Shown here: positions 22,981-33,674 of the stretch, piece by piece
Layout of the letters: every line of letters starts with the position of its first letter
How positions within the stretch are numbered: the stretch's first letter is position 1
Position numbers and translations under genes: made by a program
Notes under the pieces: model-generated
Told to the model about the DNA's origin: nothing
The model's input: the letters and a program-made list of their open reading frames with translations, nothing else
The model's database searches: none
Assembly (NCBI GenBank): GCA_930367215.1
Contig: OV884059.1
Coordinates: 49,074,957 to 49,138,956, forward strand
Source: Pollenia angustigena
Taxonomy: Eukaryota > Arthropoda > Insecta > Diptera > Polleniidae
Reading direction: 5' to 3'
Length of the DNA: 64,000 bases

Positions 22981-24350
22981 TTTTTGTTGAGTAGAACTTG
23001 CAGGAGCATGTTCTGGTTTCGCATCATTTCCTGAAACATGCTCTGCATAGTGGCCATGAAGTTATTCATAGTTTGAATTAAATTTTCAATTGAGGTAGGC
23101 ATTTGTAGACCTTCCCTAGGAACATTAGCGTATGGAGGTTGCTTTGCGTTGGAAGTACTCGGGGGATTTTTCGCATTAGGGTTTCCTTTTAGGACTTGGG
23201 CATATGATTGGTTTTGTTTGTTTGTTTGTGTAGTACTAGCAATAGAGCCAGCGGCTTGGCTGGGCGCATGTGATGGACCATATTGGGAGTGAGTATATTT
23301 TTGAACTAAAGCTGGTTTTTTTAAATGCAAGAAGACTTTACAACCCCTATAGTTTGCCGTGTGATTTTCGCCACAGTTGCTGCATTTCTTGACATTTGGG
23401 TCAACTTTAGAACGATTACATTCGGCGGTTTTATGAGCGTCGCCACAAACCACACATACGTGAGGCAATTTACAATATGATTTTGTATGCCCATATTCCT
23501 GACAGTTTGTGCATTGGGAGGGACCCTTTCGTTTTATTGGCTCCTCAACAGTTATTCTTCTGTTGAGTAGGTATCGCAAGTTGTATATGGGATGAACTGA
23601 ATTTTTGGTTTTGAGAACCGATGAATCAAACGATATCTCAATGCGGTGCAGTGGTTGGGGAACTTTGTTCCTGTTCAAAATGTTATGAACCGATTTTACC
23701 TCGTACCCCTCTTGCTCTACGGCAGATTTTATTTCATCTGTAGGAACGGAACTATCTATGCCTTTTATGACAATAATAAATCCCTTAGCACTTTTTAATT
23801 GGTATGTATAGTAGCTTTTATTTTCTGCGTCCAGGTGTCTTGATATAATACGAAAGTTCGTTTCTGTACTGGCTTGAATTTTGGTCTCTTGAATTTGTCC
23901 GCGTCGTATAGAAACGACGTAGAAATTGTTCTTACCTACAAGTTGAGTCAACATGTTGACTATGCTATTTGATGTTTGCTCCCGCAGATAGATAGGTGGC
24001 GGTTTAACTTCTTTAGTGGCTGTCCCATTAGCTAATTCTGCTTCTTCATCGTCAGGTATGGATAGTACAGAGAATCTGTTACCATTTGTTGGCAAAGAGA
24101 CTACGTTAGAGCCTTTGTATTGTTTGGCCACGCGTTCATGTTGGGTGGACCTAGGGCTAGCCTTTCTCTTAGTTATTGTTATATATCTGTCCATGCCTGT
24201 TTGCACTTTAGTACTTTTTGGTACAGCTCCTGTATTTGTTAATGCAAATCGTGATGTTCCAGGTTTTTCGTTATTATTCCTCTGGTCAGACGGCTTCACA
24301 CTTTGAACCACATTTACGGTCGGATCAACACACTTGCTCAGGTTGGGCAC
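22977..24350 (-). CDS. Jockey-type ORF1 (gag-like, zinc knuckles), 457 aa
   Basis: Intact frame. The N-terminal part is basic and low in complexity. The middle (about residues 190-270) matches the PRE_C2HC-type domain that precedes zinc knuckles in Jockey gag proteins (GFIIVIKGIDSSVPTDEIK, PQPLHRIEISFD). CCHC-type knuckles follow at CTNCQEYGHTKSYC, CVVCGDAHKTAEC and CSNCGENHTANYRGC. The C-terminal tail has Gln/Met-rich heptad-like sequence. It would bind element RNA. The overlap with ORF2 suggests coupled translation. It lies in the inverted 5' segment, so it cannot be co-transcribed with the RT half. Confidence 0.9.
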   Translation of the reverse strand: MPNLSKCVDPTVNVVQSVKPSDQRNNNEKPGTSRFALTNTGAVPKSTKVQTGMDRYITITKRKASPRSTQHERVAKQYKGSNVVSLPTNGNRFSVLSIPDDEEAELANGTATKEVKPPPIYLREQTSNSIVNMLTQLVGKNNFYVVSIRRGQIQETKIQASTETNFRIISRHLDAENKSYYTYQLKSAKGFIIVIKGIDSSVPTDEIKSAVEQEGYEVKSVHNILNRNKVPQPLHRIEISFDSSVLKTKNSVHPIYNLRYLLNRRITVEEPIKRKGPSQCTNCQEYGHTKSYCKLPHVCVVCGDAHKTAECNRSKVDPNVKKCSNCGENHTANYRGCKVFLHLKKPALVQKYTHSQYGPSHAPSQAAGSIASTTQTNKQNQSYAQVLKGNPNAKNPPSTSNAKQPPYANVPREGLQMPTSIENLIQTMNNFMATMQSMFQEMMRNQNMLLQVLLNKK

Positions 24351-24722
24351 ACTTCAACTTAAATTTCTGTATGGAAAACCAGTTGCGCTGGCAATTTTTG
24401 CACTTAAAAGATGTTTGTTTAATTCAGGGTATCGAATGTTTTCATTGCTCACGCTCGGGGAGCTTACCACAATATACGCATTTCTGCTATTTGTGCTGGG
24501 CCTACTCTCCTTATTGGGAGTATTTGTGAGGCTTATTCACAAATCTCTTCGGGCACACTAGTTATTGTTCTTTTTTTTTTCACCTATTACAAATATTTTT
24601 TTTCACCTACGGTAAGTATTTTTTCACTTTTTTTTTTTTTATTATATTATTTTTTTTTTTTTTGTATTTTTGTTACTCACTGATACACGTCCGTACTCGT
24701 CAAGAGCTAGTATCGTAGTATA
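24351..24722 (-). promoter_or_regulatory. Jockey-type 5' UTR with a DPE-like motif
   Basis: Minus-strand leader between the junction and ORF1. It carries GGACGTGT at 24685-24692, a full match to the downstream promoter element RGACGTGY used by TATA-less insect LINEs. If that element sits near +26 to +28, the start site falls at about 24717-24719, within a few bases of the junction. This indicates a complete 5' end. Confidence 0.6.
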
Positions 24723-26321
24723 TCCAATTATAGCTTATGGAAGGCTGTACGGCATATGAAATGCCCTATAACCCAAGAATCTCCATTAAGACTGGAAAAC
24801 CGCACTTGGGCGAAAAACACAGATGAAAAATTAAACGCTTTCGCGGGCCATCTTGAGAAAGTTTTCACGCCACATGATACACATACTTGTTCCTGTCGTC
24901 CAACCATTCCTGATAAGGTAAACCATCCATTAAAATTTAACATTACTCAAGTAAAATCTGCAATAGAAAAAGTGAATATTAGAAAATCTCCCGGACTTGA
25001 CCGTATCACAGGGTCAATGATAAGAAACTTACCTTCGTCTGCTTCCAGAATCTTGCTGTTCATTTTTAACGCTATATTAAGAGTCGGATACTTCCCATCC
25101 TCATGGAAGAAGTCTATAATTGTTATGATTCCCAAGCCAGGAAAAGATGCTAGCCAGGTTGCGTCGTACAGACCGATAAGCTTATTATCAATCCTATCAA
25201 AGCTTTTCGAAAAAATATTCATTTTAAGTATAACTCCTCATCTAAATGAACACGACATCATCCCGGATCACCAGTTCGGATTCAGAGCGAAACATGGTAC
25301 AATAGAGCAAGTGCATAGAATTGTCACCCTTATTAGATCGGCGTTTGAGAAAAAGCAATACTGCTCAGCCCTGTTTATAGACATTTCCCAAACATTTGAC
25401 AAAGTTTGGCATGATGGGCTACTCATCAAAATAACACGAATGCTTCCTCAAAACACTCACAAGCTTCTGGAGAGCTATCTAACAGGCAGAACATTCATAG
25501 TAAGGTCGCAAGATAAATACTCCCCCCTCAAGAAAATTACTGCTGGTGTTCCCCAAGGCAGCATATTAGGACCGCTTCTATATATAATATACACAGCGGA
25601 TATGCCAACAAACCTGAGCACGCATACCTCTACATTTGCAGACGACACAGCATTTATTAGCGTTAACCATGACCCAAAAGTCGCATCGCAAAATCTGCAG
25701 TCCCACATCAATGAACTAGAGGCATGGCTAGAAAAATGGAGAATAAAGGTTAACCCGGCTAAATGTGCTCACTTAACTTTCACGCTCAGAAGACAAACGT
25801 GCCCAGCAGTAAAAATAAATAACATCACTGTTCCGGTAGAAAACCATGTAAAGTACTTGGGAGTTCATATAGATAGACGTTTGACCTGGTCTCGTCATAT
25901 CGAAGCGAAAATAACGGCTATGAAACTTAAAGCAGCTCAACTACATTGGCTTCTCGGTAGAAACTCAAACTTGTCTTTAGACAACAAAGTTCTTCTATAC
26001 AAGTCCATCATAAAACCAATATGGACATATGGCATCCAATTATGGGGTACTGCATGCGCATCTAACATCCAAAAGCTTCAAAGAAGACAGTCTAGAATAT
26101 TACGACAAATTGTCTGCGCCCCATGGTATATACGTAATGATATTATCCACAGAGATCTCAACGTCCCCACTATCCAGGAGGAAATTAAAAAATATTCAAT
26201 AAGCTACATCGATAAACTAATGGTTCACCCTAACTACCTCGCTCGGGGTTTGCTTCAGTTCGAAGGTCACCAGAGGCTAAAAAGAACCGATACTTTGAGC
26301 CTTACTAGAAGACAGTCTTAA
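24723..26321 (+). CDS. Jockey-type ORF2, reverse transcriptase half
   Basis: Plus-strand frame open from SNYSLWKAV at 24723 (first ATG 24756) to TAA at 26319-26321. RT motifs in order: KSPGLDRITGSMI, IPKPGKDASQVASYRPISLL, LFIDISQTFDKVWHD (first catalytic Asp), AGVPQGSILGPLLY, TFADDTAF (catalytic Asp pair), VKYLGVHIDRRLTW. The region after RT has the usual Jockey C-terminal WGTACASNIQKLQRRQSR segment. The frame looks intact, but it is cut off from its endonuclease half by the inversion. Confidence 0.9.
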   Translation, partial: SNYSLWKAVRHMKCPITQESPLRLENRTWAKNTDEKLNAFAGHLEKVFTPHDTHTCSCRPTIPDKVNHPLKFNITQVKSAIEKVNIRKSPGLDRITGSMIRNLPSSASRILLFIFNAILRVGYFPSSWKKSIIVMIPKPGKDASQVASYRPISLLSILSKLFEKIFILSITPHLNEHDIIPDHQFGFRAKHGTIEQVHRIVTLIRSAFEKKQYCSALFIDISQTFDKVWHDGLLIKITRMLPQNTHKLLESYLTGRTFIVRSQDKYSPLKKITAGVPQGSILGPLLYIIYTADMPTNLSTHTSTFADDTAFISVNHDPKVASQNLQSHINELEAWLEKWRIKVNPAKCAHLTFTLRRQTCPAVKINNITVPVENHVKYLGVHIDRRLTWSRHIEAKITAMKLKAAQLHWLLGRNSNLSLDNKVLLYKSIIKPIWTYGIQLWGTACASNIQKLQRRQSRILRQIVCAPWYIRNDIIHRDLNVPTIQEEIKKYSISYIDKLMVHPNYLARGLLQFEGHQRLKRTDTLSLTRRQS

Positions 26322-26439
26322 AAATTTGAATACAGCAGTTAGTGGTTACACAGGTAACAACTAATAAACAACAAGTAGAATTAAGATTTGAATACATATT
26401 GTAAATTTCGATAAGAAAGATTCAATAATAAAAATAAAT

Positions 26440-26469
<30 letters not shown>
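26322..26469 (+). other. Jockey-type 3' UTR and poly(A) tail
   Basis: About 120 bases of AT-rich 3' UTR with AATAATAAAAATAAATTATT just ahead of an A-tract (about 26443-26469). The right target duplication follows at once. Confidence 0.8.
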
Positions 26470-26470
<1 letters not shown>

Positions 26471-26859
26471 CTTTTGATTATTTTCTCGTAATCCTAACTA
26501 ATCTTAATTATTTTTGGATTATTTGTAATCATAATTAATTAGTAATCAGGAATTGTAAAAAATAGAATTATGTAATCAATACCATTCTTTTTAAAATTTA
26601 ATCTAATTGATTACTAATCGTAATCCAAATTAAACAGCTCTGCTAAGAAGTCAAGAAAAAAGAGAATAAGCCTCCTAGGATTGTTTATAAATTTTCTGAA
26701 CGAATTATGTTTCTAAAATGTAAGGGTAACATTATTCAAATACCGATTAATCATAAGAATGTGCCAACATGGGGAACTTTTACTCCCACGTATATTCTGT
26801 TATGGTCCCCTCTATCAGAATAACTAGTTAGAACTTGTCATTTTTGTTAGTGTTATTAC

Positions 26860-29036
26860 CAGATAAGACTAAAATGCTTTTTTTTTTTGCTTTTTTGCTT
26901 TTTTTAGCTGTTTTTTATAAAACCTGCTGTTTTTTGCTTCTTCTACAATGGTGTTGCTTTTTTTCGATTTTTTTGTTTAAACTTCCCATTTTTGTATTAA
27001 AAACTTCGTATGTTACTACCAACGCGAATTCCTCTATAAAAGTGAATTCGCCTTCGTTACTACCTTTTTGCAACTCTGTTTTCATTTTAAAAACAATCAA
27101 CTAAAATCATAGTATGCTGTTAAAAATAGGAATAAATAAAAAAGTTTAAAAAATGCCGAAAGAGAAATGTAATAGAAATTTATTATTAAAAATTGTAAAA
27201 ACATATGAAGGAGTGTTTAAAATTGAAGAAAATTGGCTCTTTTGCAATATATGCTGCTGCAAAATAAATTGTTTGAAAAAGTCTAATGTGGATCAACATA
27301 TAAGATGTGGGAAACACCAATTGGCGTCTTCTAAGCAAGAGAACCATCCACAGAAACTAATTACGGAATATCCAGTGACTCCAACTGCCACAACATTTCA
27401 AAAGGATATTTGTAAAGCATTGTTAGAATCCAATATACCAATAAAAAAAAGTTAGTTCTCCCAGTTTTAAAAATTTGATTGAGAAATATTCTCAAATGTC
27501 TGTTCCGTCTGAAACTTGCATTTGCCAGAAATACATACCAGAATTGTATAGGGAATCTATAGAAAAAATGCGTCAAGCAGCCAAAGACAAATATATATGG
27601 ATTTTTGTAGATGAAACTACGGAAAGCGAACAGAGATATGTTGCAAATTTTATTTTTGGAGTCTTAGAAGAATTGAAAGACAATAAATCTTATTTATTAA
27701 ACATGCAAGTACTTGAAACGGCAAATGGCGCATCTATTGCAGCATTTTGTAATGATTCATTACAAATATTGTGACCAGATGGTAAAGTAGAAAAAAATCG
27801 AGTTTAGATTTGATATTAATTTTCTGTATTTAGGCATAAAATATAACAAAGTGTTACTTGTAGTAACGGATGCAGCTGCATATATGCTAAGTGGAATTTC
27901 TTCTCTTAAGGCAATGTATCCGAAAATGCTTCATTTAACATGTTTTGCACATGGTATCCATTGCTTAGCTGAATTCATTCGAACAAACTTTGAAAATGTC
28001 TATAAATTGATTTCCAATGTTAAAAACATTTTCTTAAAGGTAAATATAACTATTAATCAGAGGTGTTCTGGTAATCGAAAACGCAAGAATTTAAAAGTCG
28101 TTTTTTTAATATGATATTTGTAGTAAAAGAATTTTATGACAAATATTTCTCTATTAAACAGAATTCTATAAGAAAATTATATAAAATGGATTAAGAGTGT
28201 ATTAAAAAGAACTTGAAAGTTCTTGCGTTTTTAACATATAAATATATGTTACAAAAACAAAATTTTTACAGGCACCGCGAAGAAAACAACTCTTTCTAAA
28301 AATGAATCCTAATGTTGTACTTCCACCGTCTCCATGCCCAACTCGTTGGGGTACTTGGTTAGAAGTGGCAATATACTACGCTGCACATCTTGAAAAAGTT
28401 AAAGCCGTTGTTTTAGAACTTGACAGTCAAGATGGCAACTCAACTGTGCAATCCAAAAAAATATTTGAAAACTCCGAACCAAGTTCTCAACTTGCATTTC
28501 TAAAATACAATTTTGCAAACATTTTGGTTGCTATAAAAAAATTTCAAACTGCGGGCTTATTAATTTCAGAGAGCACTAATGCTTTATCGACAGTTTTTGA
28601 CGGACTATGCAAGATCGAGGACCAACAATATAAAAAGAAATTTGAGAAAATATTAAAAAGAAATCCCGGATATCAGCAGTTTTTGGAAATAAAATATATT
28701 TTAGAGTCTGGTACTGTTCCAAAAGATGAATATGTAAAAAGTTTGTCCTCTAATGAAATTCTCAAATTTAAATATGCACCGTCAACCTCCGTTGATGTAG
28801 AAAGCAGCTTCTGTTTATACAAAACGTTTTTAACAGATCGACGTGGAAAATTAAAATTTGAAAACATAAAAGCCCACATGATAGTATATTGTAATAATTT
28901 TGATGATGTGGAAGAATTAGAATAAAACATTTTTTAGTGCTTTTTTTTTGTTGCTGTTTAATCAATTTTTTGTTGCTTTTTTTATAATTTCTTTTTGCTG
29001 TAAAAGTATTAAATATTGCTTTTTTTGTCTTCTCTG
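26860..29036 (+). mobile_element. hAT transposon, 2177 bp, nearly complete
   Basis: Ends are CAGATAAGACTAAAA and, inward from the right, CAGAGAAGACAAAAA. The flanks are GTTATTAC (26852-26859) and GTTATAAC (29037-29044), an 8-bp duplication with one change. AAAGCA/TGCTTT-type words are repeated at both subterminal regions. It encodes one spliced transposase. The element is complete apart from two coding lesions, so it is a fairly young fossil. Confidence 0.85.
27153..28925 (+). pseudogene. hAT transposase, three exons, two lesions
   Basis: Starts at ATG 27153. A BED-type zinc finger (CNICCCKINC then HIRCGKH) covers residues 30-63. Then come a YRESIEKMRQA segment, IFVDETTESEQRYVANF with a likely catalytic Asp, VVTDAAAYM, and HLTCFAHGIHCLAEFIR (C-x2-H motif). 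The C-terminal part has PCPTRWGTWLEVAIYY and KYAPSTSVDVESSF, the dimerisation/RW-type region of hAT enzymes. Introns fit GT-AG: 27782-27833 (52 bp) and 28040-28271 (232 bp). Lesions: a 1-base frame change in an A8 tract near 27450, and TGA at 27772-27774 where Trp is expected. The length (about 520 codons) suits this short hAT group. Confidence 0.85.
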
Positions 29037-29044
29037 GTTATAAC

Positions 29045-30359
29045 AGATTACCTCTGATATCTTAACACGATACTTTTCGTTCATAGTCACATCCTTAAGT
29101 TGCAAACAAATCGTGGACTACATTTATCGCTAATGTGGATATGCGCCTAATTTAAATACATGCCACCATGAATCCGCAGCAAATACAGATAAAATGGACT
29201 ATATCGGCAATGTGATTCAAAACGGAAGTGAATATAAACGAAAAGTACCGTATAGGCATTGATGACAAAAAGCAGTATTTCTATCAAAAAAGTTTTGCAA
29301 AATATGCACTTATACATAAAGAAGTTTATTTAAAGTTTTCAAACATGCAACAAATTATTTTTTAAACTAAAACACATATCGCACTGGTTCCTCTAAAACA
29401 TTTCTTTCAAAACTGTGGGTCACGACCCACAAGGCATCTTTCTTTCGCAATTAATTTAAAAAAATTAAGCGATTTAAATAAATCAATGAAATGGCCACAA
29501 ATGCATGCTCTGATTCAAAAAGACAAAATCACGGCATTCCCATATCAAAAAGACAAAGTCACGGCATTCATTAAAAAATTGTAGCTATGTATATCCAATT
29601 TAGAAAAGGATGTACATACATATATGACATGTTTCCAATTTTAAATGACGCCGGTAATAGACGCAATATAAAAGAAAACAAACATTTTTTAGACCATTTG
29701 CAAAGTTTACTAAAATATTTTTCATATTATTTTACTAAAATTGATTTTACAAAATGTACATGGATATAGTTTATAGGGTCTAAGATCAATATTGCAAGAA
29801 CTAGAATCAGAATGACAAACTTATAAACAAAAAATTTATTTCATAGAAACATAGTTATCCGGTTTGATTTAAGGCGAATTGGAGCATAAAGAATAATTCT
29901 TAGGTTACATGACTTTGCAAGAAGCTGAAATGAACCCCAAAATTTATTTTTTCCGAGTCGGGCGAAAGACTCAGTATACAAACATTCCTTTATCAAACGC
30001 AAAGTTTACTTAATAAAGTCTTTTTAATTTTCTTTTACTTTTTCACATACAAAATTTACTTCGGAATGTTTTGTGTTATTTTGTTGTTGTTTGCAAAATT
30101 GATCATACAACCAAAGTCCGTACTCACCTCCATTTTTATTTCTCTTCTGTCCCACAAACTCAAGATTCTGCAAAGTTAACTTTGCGTGTGAGAAATCCCT
30201 TAATTTTAAATTAAATTATAAAAATATTAAAGGATGTTTGATCCTACAAATCCATCTGTCCTTCAGTTTATTTATATAAGTATCTATATAAATTTTGCGT
30301 ATTTTTCTTAACTTTAAGAAATATATAAAATAACTATCTGACCCGGAAAACGTTATATA
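29045..30359. other. no recognisable gene
   Basis: AT-rich sequence. TCAAAAAGACAAARTCACGG is present twice near 29515 and 29547, and a palindrome TGGGTCACGACCCA lies near 29417. The open frame 29587-29769 has no recognisable motif. Confidence 0.4.
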
Positions 30360-31250
30360 ACAAATTTCTTTCAGATGTTACAATGCCTGTATGCCAAACT
30401 TTTTAGAAAACAGGTTGACTAGTTAAGAAGATAATAAAAATCATAGGCTTTATTAGTTCTTTTCGGATGTTACACTATTTACTTGCCAAATTTCAAGAAA
30501 ATCGGTTGGTTAGTTAAAAAATATAGGAAACGGGAGCTTTTACACCTCTTCCCCTATTTCACGCCCTAAATAATAAAAATTATAAGCTATAGTTCTTTCC
30601 AACTGTAACAATATTTGCCTGCGAAATTTCAAGAAAATCAGTTGATTTGTTAGGAAGATAAAGGGAGGGGAAGCTTTTACTCCTCTTGCTCTATTTCACA
30701 CCTTATTCCCTAATTCCTTTCAGATGTTACAGTGTCTGCATGCTAAATTGTAAGAAAACCAGTTGATTAGCAAAGAAGATATAAGGAAGGGGAGCTTTTA
30801 CCGCTATTGCCCTATCTCAAGCACTATTTCCCTTCAGATGTTACAATGTCTGCATGCCAAATTTTAAGAAAACCTGTTGATTTGCTTAGAAAATTTGGGA
30901 GGGGGAGGAGTGACCAAAATATAGGAAGGGGGGAGCTTTTGCCCCTCTTGCCCCATTTAACACACTCTAGCAATATGAAATATACTTTACGAACTATTCT
31001 CATACCTAACAAATACACATACAAAATTTCATAAAAAGCGGTCAAGCCGTTTCGGAGGAGTTCAAAATGGGAAGCATTTTGTTGATATTTGTTTTGGAAT
31101 ATATAGGAAAATACAAATGCCATATCTCCGGAACCCCCGATTTCGTGCTTACTTAAAATAAACTATTTACAGACTATCCCCAACGTACCCTAAAATTTGG
31201 TTGAAATCGGTCGACAGTTTCCGCAGTTAGTGGTGACATCAAAGTGTACA
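30360..31250. repeat. irregular tandem repeat, 90-130 bp units
   Basis: At least five diverged copies of a unit with 'cagatgttacaatgtctgc', 'caaattttaagaaaac.gg', 'ttgattagttaagaagata' and a 'gggagcttttac.cctcttgc' block. Starts are near 30373, 30464, 30596, 30721 and 30835. The tail ends in 'aaaatttcataaaaagcggtcaagccgtttcgg'-type sequence, common in fly repeats. Not coding. Confidence 0.65.
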
Positions 31251-32290
31251 CTTCTTTTTATATACATATACTGCTAAGAAAAATTGTTTTGGTACGAAAA
31301 CAAAGACAAATGTGAAATTTCACTGGTCAATGAAAAGATTTTCTGGGATATCGAGTCAAAATCATCACTACGAGGTGTCATTTATGTACATGAGCAAGTA
31401 AAGTAATAAATGAAAGTCTTTTATTTCCCCCCTCTATACAAAATTAATTAGTCGGCAAATAACAAAACAAACAATCACCAAAATATCTTGGTTGCATATT
31501 TTTTCTTTATACATTCATTCGTTATATGTGTAATAGATACCTTACATACATACATATATATGTACAATGTATATTGTACATGTTAAAACTGATATGGATA
31601 CCCTATTTTATCTAATGTCATTTGAATTGTTATAAAAACAGTTTATAAATAAAACTAGAGTAATGGCAAGAGATGAAATGTAAAATGACAGTTTATGAAA
31701 AGAAGTTAAAATGACATTTGCCACAGGGAATTTTCCAAATAAAAAGCAAAAACTAAAATCTTCTGAAAAAAATATAAGTATTTCAAGCAACAAAAGAACG
31801 AAGTCCAATACGTAGTACGTATGTATGTCAATCCATAAGTGGAAATTATGATAAAAAATTAGGAAAAAAAAAATTAATGTAAAAAAAAATCTAGATCATC
31901 ATATAAATGACAAACAGACTTCAAGGCTCCACAGGGGTGTTGAAATTACCTTTCGCTCTATGTAAGAAACTTCAGATTATCTCGGCATAATCGTACAAAC
32001 ATTCCCATGCCAGAATGCAGGAGTTCAATACATAGTATGTAAACTAAAAATATGTACATTTATATCTGTGGCAAATAGTAAAAAGTGCTTAAGTCGACTT
32101 AAGCTTAATTTAAGTTTAGCTCACTTTTATAATGTTCATGTTAAAAGGTATACATGGAGAAAGTTTCAAATGATATGTACCATTTTTAAGGAAGTTATAT
32201 CCAAATTACATTTGCTTATTATAACCTTCACCACAATTAGTTGTGAAGAGGGTGTACTAAGTTTGTTATTCCGTGTGAAACTTTTTTATA
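31251..32290. other. no recognisable feature
   Basis: AT-rich, with a small TATATATGTACA-type palindromic patch near 31550-31580. Open frames are short and unrecognised. Confidence 0.4.
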
Positions 32291-32299
32291 ATTCATCTC

Positions 32300-33475
32300 A
32301 GACCCCATAAAGTATATATATTCTGTGTCCTTTAGTAATTCTAAGTCGATTTAGCAATTTCTGTCCGTCTGTTGAAAACACGCTCACTTTAGAAAAACTC
32401 AAAACAAATAAACAAACTTGGTGTCAAATTGCTTGTAGTTATCCTAAGCAGTTTGGGATTGAAATCCAGCAAAATCGGTTTAGTATAATTGGAGCTATGA
32501 GCTATGTTACAAAAACTAACATAAATGGTGGAATAATGCACAGGATGATGTAAGATTTTGCAAAAATTCGTTTTATTCGTCTGGAAATCGCGCTGTAAGA
32601 TTCGTGAAGATCCGTCCATAATTTACCCTAGGCCCCATATAAGCCCTACTCCCGGAAAACAGTATAGTACGCCTAAAACCGTAAAAATAATGCTATCATA
32701 ACGTCACAGTTTTATAGGACTAGAAATGACACTGTGAAATTTCGTGAAGATCGGTCTATAATTAACCCTAGGCCCCATATAAATCCTACTCCCGGAAAAC
32801 AATTGAAAACGCCTAAAACCGTAAAAAATAATGCTTTTAGAATAAAATTGAATACTTCACAGTTTTATAGGAATATAAATAACACTTTTAAATTTCGTGA
32901 TGATCGGTCCATAACTTTGGTAAATTAATTAAATACGCCTAAAACCGTAGCAGATATAGATATTGCAGTAACATTTTTTCCAACTTAGCTTCATATGGCC
33001 AGAAAATATGTTATGCAATTTTGTAATATACGGTCCATAATTTACCTTCGATCCCATTTTAGCAGCCTTCTGAAATTCACTGCAATCGCTAAAACTTATT
33101 GCACTGCTGTATTGAAATTTTTGTTTTTTAATACCAGAAATCACTCTGCAGAATTTTGGGATGATTGGTTTATAGCTTACCCTGGCTCCAATCTAAATTG
33201 CCCTCCTAAAAATCATTTAAGTTCAGCGTAAACTGTTACGAATCATGATATTTTATTCCAGCTAGTTAAAACTGGTTAAAAAAAAGCATTAAGCGCTCTG
33301 ATTGTCTTTCAATAATTTAATAAAGGTTTAAACCGCAACCAATTTTAATGCTGATGTCTGTTTTTATAAAGGTTATAATAATACATACAGATATTACTCC
33401 TAAAACATTTTTACTGTCGGTGGAGGGTATCAAAGATTCGGCATAGCCGACTATAGCACTCTAACTTGTTTTTTT
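32300..33475 (+). repeat. dispersed fly-type repeat with internal minisatellite, copy 2
   Basis: Begins with 'aagtatatatattctgtgtcc...ctaagtcgatttag...tctgtccgtctgttga' and ends with 'gggtatcaaagattcggcatagccgactatagcactctaacttg', phrases I associate with dispersed dipteran repeats. In the middle three units start TTCGTGAWGATCSGTCYATA at 32601, 32741 and 32893 (spacing 140 and 152). The segment at 120-560 is an inverted, shorter relative. Family name unknown to me. Confidence 0.6.
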
Positions 33476-33670
33476 TAATGTTAAACGGCATTTGGAATAA
33501 CAACTTAAGTTTACTTCCTATCTGTGACGTTAGGAGTATTTCGGTATAAAAGCTTAAAAAACTATTACCGATGAAAAGTGATGATTTTGTTAGAATAAAA
33601 ATAATAAAAATATACATATCGATGGCTTAATATAAAAAAGCGTAACTCGATGTTTTTAAAATAGGTTTTT
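33476..33670. other. short spacer
   Basis: AT-rich DNA between two repeat blocks with nothing recognised. Confidence 0.3.
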
Positions 33671-33674
33671 TTTT

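Larger units (their letters stand above)
21912..26469. mobile_element. Jockey-type LINE, full length, 5' half inverted
   Basis: A perfect 12-bp duplication, ACTTTTGATTAT, flanks the insertion (21900-21911, 26470-26481). From left to right come the end of the endonuclease half, ORF1 and the 5' UTR, all on the minus strand (21912-24722). Then the reverse transcriptase half, 3' UTR and poly(A) follow on the plus strand (24723-26469). TCCAATTATA is present at both break points, so almost nothing was lost. This is the product expected of twin priming during target-primed reverse transcription. Confidence 0.9.
20002..26642. mobile_element. hAT-type element, 6.6 kb including a nested LINE
   Basis: Left end CATAGCTGTTAAGTAATGAT and right end, inward, CAGAGCTGTTTAATTTGGAT form imperfect TIRs that continue into ATTAC/TAATC-rich sequence (20002-20240 and 26482-26642). 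The 8-bp duplication CTAAGAAG is perfect (19994-20001, 26643-26650). Without the LINE the element is about 2.1 kb. No transposase is recognisable, so it is non-autonomous. The 8-bp duplication and the CAGAG terminus put it in hAT. Confidence 0.8.
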
